This document shows, piece after piece, positions 44,545-47,618 of a stretch of DNA of 47,618 nt (positions are counted from its first letter, which is position 1; each line of letters begins with the position of its first letter). The position numbers and the translations under genes are program-made. Source of the stretch: Achromobacter sp. Bel (GTDB lineage: Bacteria > Pseudomonadota > Gammaproteobacteria > Burkholderiales > Burkholderiaceae_B); the NCBI RefSeq assembly GCF_012928505.1, contig NZ_JABBJN010000047.1, positions 1-47,618 on the forward strand, written 5' to 3'. A model generated the notes under the pieces. It ran no database searches and had not been told where the DNA came from. It saw only the letters and a list, made by a program, of their open reading frames with translations.

Positions 44545-44823
44545 ATGGCCACAACCTCCAAACCCGCGACCGCGCGCAAGCCGAACGCTGCATTCATGAA
44601 GCCCCTGACCCCCAGCGCCGAATTGGCCGCTGTCATCGGCTCGGAAGCCGTGCCGCGTACCGAGGTCACCAAGAAGATCTGGGAATACATCAAGAAGCAC
44701 AACCTGCAAGATGCCAGCAACAAGCGCAACATCAACGCCGATGCCAAGCTGCGTCCGATCTTTGGCAAAGATCAGGTCACGATGTTCGAATTGACCAAAC
44801 TGGTCAACGCACATCTGAAGTAA
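44545..44823 (+). CDS. SWIB/MDM2-domain protein
   Basis: Encodes 92 residues. Seen: a basic, Ala/Thr/Lys-rich N-terminal tail of about 16 residues, then a complete SWIB domain with FMKPLTPSAELAAVIG, RTEVTKKIWEYIKKHNLQD and NADAKLRPIFGKDQVTMFELTKLV. In eukaryotes SWIB is part of SWI/SNF remodelling complexes and is related to the p53-binding domain of MDM2; in bacteria it occurs in Chlamydia, sometimes fused to topoisomerase, and as small free-standing proteins in many betaproteobacteria, where its role is not established. AAGGAG lies about 10 nt before the ATG. A promoter and a terminator-like hairpin flank it, so it is monocistronic. A nucleoid-associated role is a guess from its size, charge and domain. 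Confidence 0.88.
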   Translation: MATTSKPATARKPNAAFMKPLTPSAELAAVIGSEAVPRTEVTKKIWEYIKKHNLQDASNKRNINADAKLRPIFGKDQVTMFELTKLVNAHLK

Positions 44824-44825
44824 GC

Positions 44826-44857
44826 AGGCAAAGGGCGTACCCCGTACGTCCCTGCCT
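44826..44857 (+). terminator. Hairpin after the SWIB gene
   Basis: AGGCA, GGG and CGTAC pair with GTACG, CCC and TGCCT around a CCC loop, 13 bp in all with two small bulges, 2 nt after the stop codon. The T tract after it (CTTGGATTGT) is weak. Confidence 0.55.
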
Positions 44858-45005
44858 CTTGGATTGTCGCGACGCCCTGGCTCACCGCCGGGCTAGCACA
44901 CTCTCCTCTCCCGCAAGCTCTCTTCCTCGCGCGACAGCCTGCTCCACATTCTGCGGACATGGCATTCCCCTTTAGCAGTCCCTTCCGATCCCATTGGGCT
45001 GATCG

Positions 45006-45881
45006 CTAGGATTGGCGCGCCTCTTCGAGCAACCAGCCTCGGAATGCTGCAACCTCCGGACGCTGCGCGGACGACCTCGCATACACAATCCAATAGCTGT
45101 AATCGTTCGGCAATGCGTGATCGAAAAGCCGCACCAGACGCCCTGCCCGCAAGTCGTTCGCCGCCAACATCAAGCGCCCCAACGCGACGCCTTGCCCATC
45201 GACGGCAGCCTGCAATACCAACGCCGCATCGTTGAAAACGAAGCCCTGCGACAGGTCTAATGCCACACCCGCGTACTGGCACCATTGCTGCCACGCCATG
45301 CGTGGTTGATCATGCAATAGCGGCACCTGCTTCAGGTCTTCCGGCCGCGTCAATGCAGGCGGCCCCGAGGCCAACGCAGGGCTGCACACAGGACTTAGGA
45401 ACTCCCGCGCGATCAGGTCCGCCTTGACGCCAGGCCAGCGCCCCAATCCTGAACGTATCCCGATATCGAACGTGTCGTCGCCGCTCCAAAGCTGCACCGA
45501 ACTCGTCACGCGCAAATCCACTTCAGGATGGCTGGCGCGAAATGCCGGCAGGCGAGGCAACAGCCAGCGTGACGCGAATGAAGGCAGCACCGAGATCCGC
45601 AAGGGCCCCTCGCGCTTGTCGCGCACGCGCTGCGTCGCGGCAGCTATCTGATCGAAAACTTGCGACAGTTCCGCCAGATAGGCCCCGCCTTTTTGCGTCA
45701 GGTTCAACGCGTGGCCCCGACGCGTGAACATGGGATGGCCAAGCCAACCTTCCAGTTGCCGCACCTGATGGCTGATCGCCGCCTGCGTCACACACAGCTC
45801 GGCGGCGGCCTGCGTGAAACTCATATGCCGCGCGGCGGCCTCAAAAGCGCGCAGCGCGCCCAACGGTGGCAGACGTCGCAT
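45006..45881 (-). CDS. LysR-family transcriptional regulator, GcvA-like
   Basis: Encodes 291 residues. Seen: a GcvA-type N terminus (LPPLGALRAFEAAARHMSF), helix-turn-helix AAELCVTQAAISHQVRQLE (about 26-44), and a substrate-binding domain including SFASRWLLPRLPAF and GVALGRLML. It is divergent from a LysE-family exporter (137-nt gap), which is probably its target, as is common for LysR/LysE pairs. Relatives include regulators of glycine cleavage and beta-lactamase (AmpR), but nothing here points to those roles. The gap shows AT-rich sequence without a decisive operator. Confidence 0.9.
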   Translation of the reverse strand: MRRLPPLGALRAFEAAARHMSFTQAAAELCVTQAAISHQVRQLEGWLGHPMFTRRGHALNLTQKGGAYLAELSQVFDQIAAATQRVRDKREGPLRISVLPSFASRWLLPRLPAFRASHPEVDLRVTSSVQLWSGDDTFDIGIRSGLGRWPGVKADLIAREFLSPVCSPALASGPPALTRPEDLKQVPLLHDQPRMAWQQWCQYAGVALDLSQGFVFNDAALVLQAAVDGQGVALGRLMLAANDLRAGRLVRLFDHALPNDYSYWIVYARSSAQRPEVAAFRGWLLEEARQS

Positions 45882-46018
45882 GATCTCGATTAGTACGGTT
45901 TATCAAGGGGATGAGAATAGATCGTTTTTCCGGGAGCCGGAAGCGCGATCTACTAGGCCCTCGCCCGCGCACGAATGCATCGTGGCGAACGGCGACAATC
46001 ACAATCAAAGGAACAGCA

Positions 46019-46624
46019 ATGATCGGGTGGGAGAGTTGGATGATTTTCCTGGGGTACGCCATTCCCATGATCATCAGCCCTGGGCCAGGCAACACCCTAT
46101 TGGCCACCGCTGGCGGCCGTTACGGAATCAAGGGCTCGATGCCGTTCTGGATCGGATTCGAAGCCGGCAACCTCGCGCTCTGCGCGATCTACGGCTTGGG
46201 CCTGGGGGGAACGCTGCACGAATATCCACAGCTCCACATCGTCCTCAAATGGGCCGGTGCCGCCTACCTGTTGTATCTGGCTTGGGGATTCTTCCGCGCA
46301 TCCATGGCGCCTGACAGCGCGATGCGCCCACGGCAAGCGATGGGCTTCCGGGATGGCTTCATCTGCGTCGCCCTGAACCCGAAAATCCACTCGATGATCG
46401 TGGTCATGTTCGCGCAGTTCCTGACGCCCGGCGCAAGCCTCTCCGCACAGGTCGCGCAGCTGAGCGCCGCCTTTGTGGTCCTGGGCCTGTTCTGCCATTT
46501 CCCCTGGATCTATGGCGGCCAGGTCATCCTCGGGCGATTCACGTCACCCAGGGCAATGCGCATCCAAGCCGCGGTCTTCGGCCTTTCAATGCTAGCCGTC
46601 GCGGCGTATGTGGTCCTGTCCTGA
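46019..46624 (+). CDS. LysE/RhtB-family amino acid exporter
   Basis: Encodes 201 residues with about six membrane segments. The family exports amino acids or related compounds from the cytoplasm. Seen: MIISPGPGNTLLATAGGRYG near residues 14-33 (the SPGP motif), GFEAGNLALCAIYGLG, GAAYLLYLAWG, and GFICVALNPKIHSMIV. AAGGAA precedes the ATG at 46019 by about 6 nt; the frame is open 36 codons further but without membrane or family features. It is divergent from the GcvA-like LysR gene. Substrate unknown. The ALNPK motif, near-universal in the family, is intact. Confidence 0.9.
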   Translation: MIGWESWMIFLGYAIPMIISPGPGNTLLATAGGRYGIKGSMPFWIGFEAGNLALCAIYGLGLGGTLHEYPQLHIVLKWAGAAYLLYLAWGFFRASMAPDSAMRPRQAMGFRDGFICVALNPKIHSMIVVMFAQFLTPGASLSAQVAQLSAAFVVLGLFCHFPWIYGGQVILGRFTSPRAMRIQAAVFGLSMLAVAAYVVLS

Positions 46625-46643
46625 TTCTGAAAACAAGGCGCAT

Positions 46644-46670
46644 GAAAAAGGCCGGCAAGTTGCCGGCCTT
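46644..46670 (-). terminator. Rho-independent terminator after the small membrane protein gene
   Basis: A perfect 10-bp stem AAGGCCGGCA/TGCCGGCCTT with a 3-nt loop. On the minus strand it ends in a T run of five or more, 25 nt after the stop at 46695. It also lies just after the LysE-type stop and may act weakly on that strand. Confidence 0.88.
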
Positions 46671-46694
46671 CCGTCTGCCCGAACGGGCGCCAGA

Positions 46695-47060
46695 TCAGGC
46701 GTATGTGGTGGGCGCAGCGCCTTCCAACAACGCCAGCCAGCCTTTGATCAACCGGTACAACACCCACACGACCGTCGCGATCAAGCCGATCCATCCAATA
46801 AAGATGTACACGGCGATGCCGCTGATGGCCAGCCACAGCATGGCCCACCAGAACGTACGCAGCATCCAATCGAAGTGGGCAGCGTAAACCGTGCCGGCGG
46901 CCTCAGAGCGCTTCAGATACATCAGCACCACGGCAGCTAACGTCGCGATGCCCAGAATTCCACTCGTCAAAAAGCCCAAGGCAAACAAGCCGTAAGCCAC
47001 GTGGGTCAGCGTGCGCAGATCTAACTTCGTACCGGGCACGGGGGTCTGGGTATCACTCAC
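46695..47060 (-). CDS. Small membrane protein of the DUF4870/COG3671 type
   Basis: Encodes 121 residues with three or four membrane segments (LTHVAYGLFALGFLTSGILG, LAAVVLMYL, FWWAMLWLAISGIAVYIFIG, LIATVVWVLYRLIKG). It belongs to a family of uncharacterised bacterial membrane proteins. I chose the GTG at 47058-47060 because GGAG lies 7 nt upstream and the protein then begins with a short hydrophilic tail; a TTG at 47090 is also in frame but unsupported. It is single, followed by a strong terminator, and lies between the LysE-type gene and the rRNA operon. No function can be proposed. Confidence 0.8.
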   Translation of the reverse strand: MSDTQTPVPGTKLDLRTLTHVAYGLFALGFLTSGILGIATLAAVVLMYLKRSEAAGTVYAAHFDWMLRTFWWAMLWLAISGIAVYIFIGWIGLIATVVWVLYRLIKGWLALLEGAAPTTYA

Positions 47061-47262
47061 GATAACGCTCCAACGAATTGACTCGGTCAATCTTACCGCA
47101 CAAAGCCCGCCCGCCCACGGGCGTTGTTATTTGTGCACATTCAGCATTGGCGCGGCTTGCAGCCTGGTTGACTGCCAACCGAAGGCTCCTGGCGCGGGCG
47201 GAATCACGGCCCGGATGCGGGCGCGATTTGCGGGTGATATCACTAAGTCATCGCCCAAAGAC
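47061..47262. other. Gap between rRNA terminator and small membrane protein gene
   Basis: I see no gene here. It should contain the promoter of the minus-strand gene at 46695. GC-rich direct and inverted stretches are present but no convincing -35/-10 pair. Confidence 0.4.
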
Positions 47263-47291
47263 AAAGCCCCGCCGGATGCCGGCGGGGCTTT
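47263..47291 (-). terminator. rRNA operon terminator
   Basis: A perfect 13-bp stem AAAGCCCCGCCGG/CCGGCGGGGCTTT with a 3-nt loop lies 12 nt after 5S rRNA on the minus strand, followed by GTCTTTGGG. The short T stretch is compensated by a very stable stem. Confidence 0.88.
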
Positions 47292-47303
47292 GAGGGATAA
47301 GAG

Positions 47304-47415
47304 CTTGACGATGACCTACTTTCACAGACGTCCGTCCACTATCATCGGCGCGAAGGCGTTTCACTGTCCTGTTCGGGATGGGAAGGAGTGGTACCACCTT
47401 GCTATGGTCGTCAAG
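47304..47415 (-). rRNA. rrf: 5S ribosomal RNA
   Basis: The minus strand carries the conserved 5S core CCCATCCCGAACAGG, GTGAAACGCC, GCGCCGATGATAGTG and GTAGGTCATCGTC. The ends were set from helix I, in which CTTGACGA at the 5' end pairs with TCGTCAAG at the 3' end, giving 112 nt. It is the last gene of an rRNA operon whose 23S gene lies at or beyond the right edge. Confidence 0.95.
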
Positions 47416-47618
47416 CGTAACTGCTTGAGCGGTTGTCGATTGCGTCAACCACTCGAATCTTGGTCTACCTCCCGAGCGCACTGGCCCGGACACTGCTCAG
47501 GTACTGCTGGTGCAGCTTGGGCACCTGCTGATACTGCTTGGGTACTGCAGTGAATCCAGCGCTACGCATGTGGCGGGCAAACAAAGCCGTGATCACTTAC
47601 GCAGGGGTTCTCACTATA
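47416..47618 (-). other. 23S-5S internal transcribed spacer (partial)
   Basis: About 200 nt between 5S rRNA and the window edge carry no tRNA gene and no reading frame. The stretch contains three degenerate tandem repeats (47491-47551). The last bases may touch the 23S 3' end, but I cannot prove it. Confidence 0.6.
47491..47551. repeat. Degenerate tandem repeats of about 20 bp in the 23S-5S spacer
   Basis: Three units of 20, 21 and 20 bp (47491-47510, 47511-47531, 47532-47551) share the core (A/C)TGCT-GG-AC-TGCT or GCTTGGG-AC. They begin cactgctcagg, tgcagcttggg and tactgcttggg. Similarity between neighbouring units is moderate. Confidence 0.55.

Noticed and set aside
47589..47618. Possible 3' end of 23S rRNA at the right edge
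   Set aside because: The last bases do not contain enough conserved 23S sequence to place its end with confidence; only spacer is claimed.
1..47618. CRISPR arrays, insertion sequences, prophage genes, tRNA genes, restriction or toxin-antitoxin systems
   Set aside because: No regularly spaced repeats, transposase, integrase, tRNA T-loop pattern or known defence proteins were seen on either strand.

Overview
The window looks like core chromosome of a high-GC betaproteobacterium of the family Alcaligenaceae, most like Achromobacter or Bordetella. The evidence is a fused murE-murF gene, a pagP gene, a Bug-family solute receptor, an FtsZ/FtsA/MraZ set of the Bordetella type and the general gene order. 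The genus call is inference from recognised protein families; no database search was possible.

Layout. Positions 1-10,220 hold dispersed housekeeping genes: the start of mnmC (cut by the window edge), suhB, a fadD-type acyl-CoA ligase, an M20 amidohydrolase, a LysR regulator divergent from a YeiH-type exporter, a YciA-type thioesterase with mgtE, pagP, and a chaC-type gamma-glutamylcyclotransferase. Positions 10,380-15,450 are the most accessory-looking part: an Lrp/AsnC regulator, an atypical short-chain dehydrogenase, and a GntR regulator - Bug receptor - thiamine-diphosphate enzyme operon. Positions 15,580-20,230 carry M23 peptidase, secA and a VOC protein on the minus strand, with dciA divergent. 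Positions 20,940-39,300 are a complete division and cell wall (dcw) cluster, all on the minus strand and transcribed mraZ > rsmH > ftsL > ftsI > murE-murF > mraY > murD > ftsW > murG > murC > ddl > ftsQ > ftsA > ftsZ > lpxC. A clear sigma70-type promoter and a 10-bp-phased MraZ box array precede mraZ. Upstream lie rnpB (RNase P RNA, minus) and, divergent, the ABC-F gene uup. Positions 42,046-47,060 hold pyrC with a second M20 amidohydrolase, a small SWIB-domain protein, a LysR/LysE pair and a small membrane protein. The window ends in the 3' part of an rRNA operon on the minus strand: terminator, 5S rRNA and part of the 23S-5S spacer.

How the genes work together. The dcw cluster makes lipid II precursors (MurC, D, E-F, MraY, MurG, Ddl) and the septal machine (FtsL, I, W, Q, A, Z). 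Nearly every gene from ftsL to ddl overlaps the next by 4 nt, so the genes are probably translationally coupled. LpxC starts lipid A synthesis, PagP remodels lipid A in the outer membrane, and SecA exports the envelope proteins, so envelope building dominates the window.

I found no defence island, prophage, insertion sequence, CRISPR array or tRNA gene, and nothing I would call a new system. The observations most worth checking are the MraZ box array, the murE-murF fusion, a possible small RNA between rnpB and mraZ, the orphan Bug/ThDP operon, an SDR lacking its catalytic Tyr and Lys, a SWIB protein, an apparent Asp-to-Ala change in MnmC, and degenerate tandem repeats in the 23S-5S spacer.
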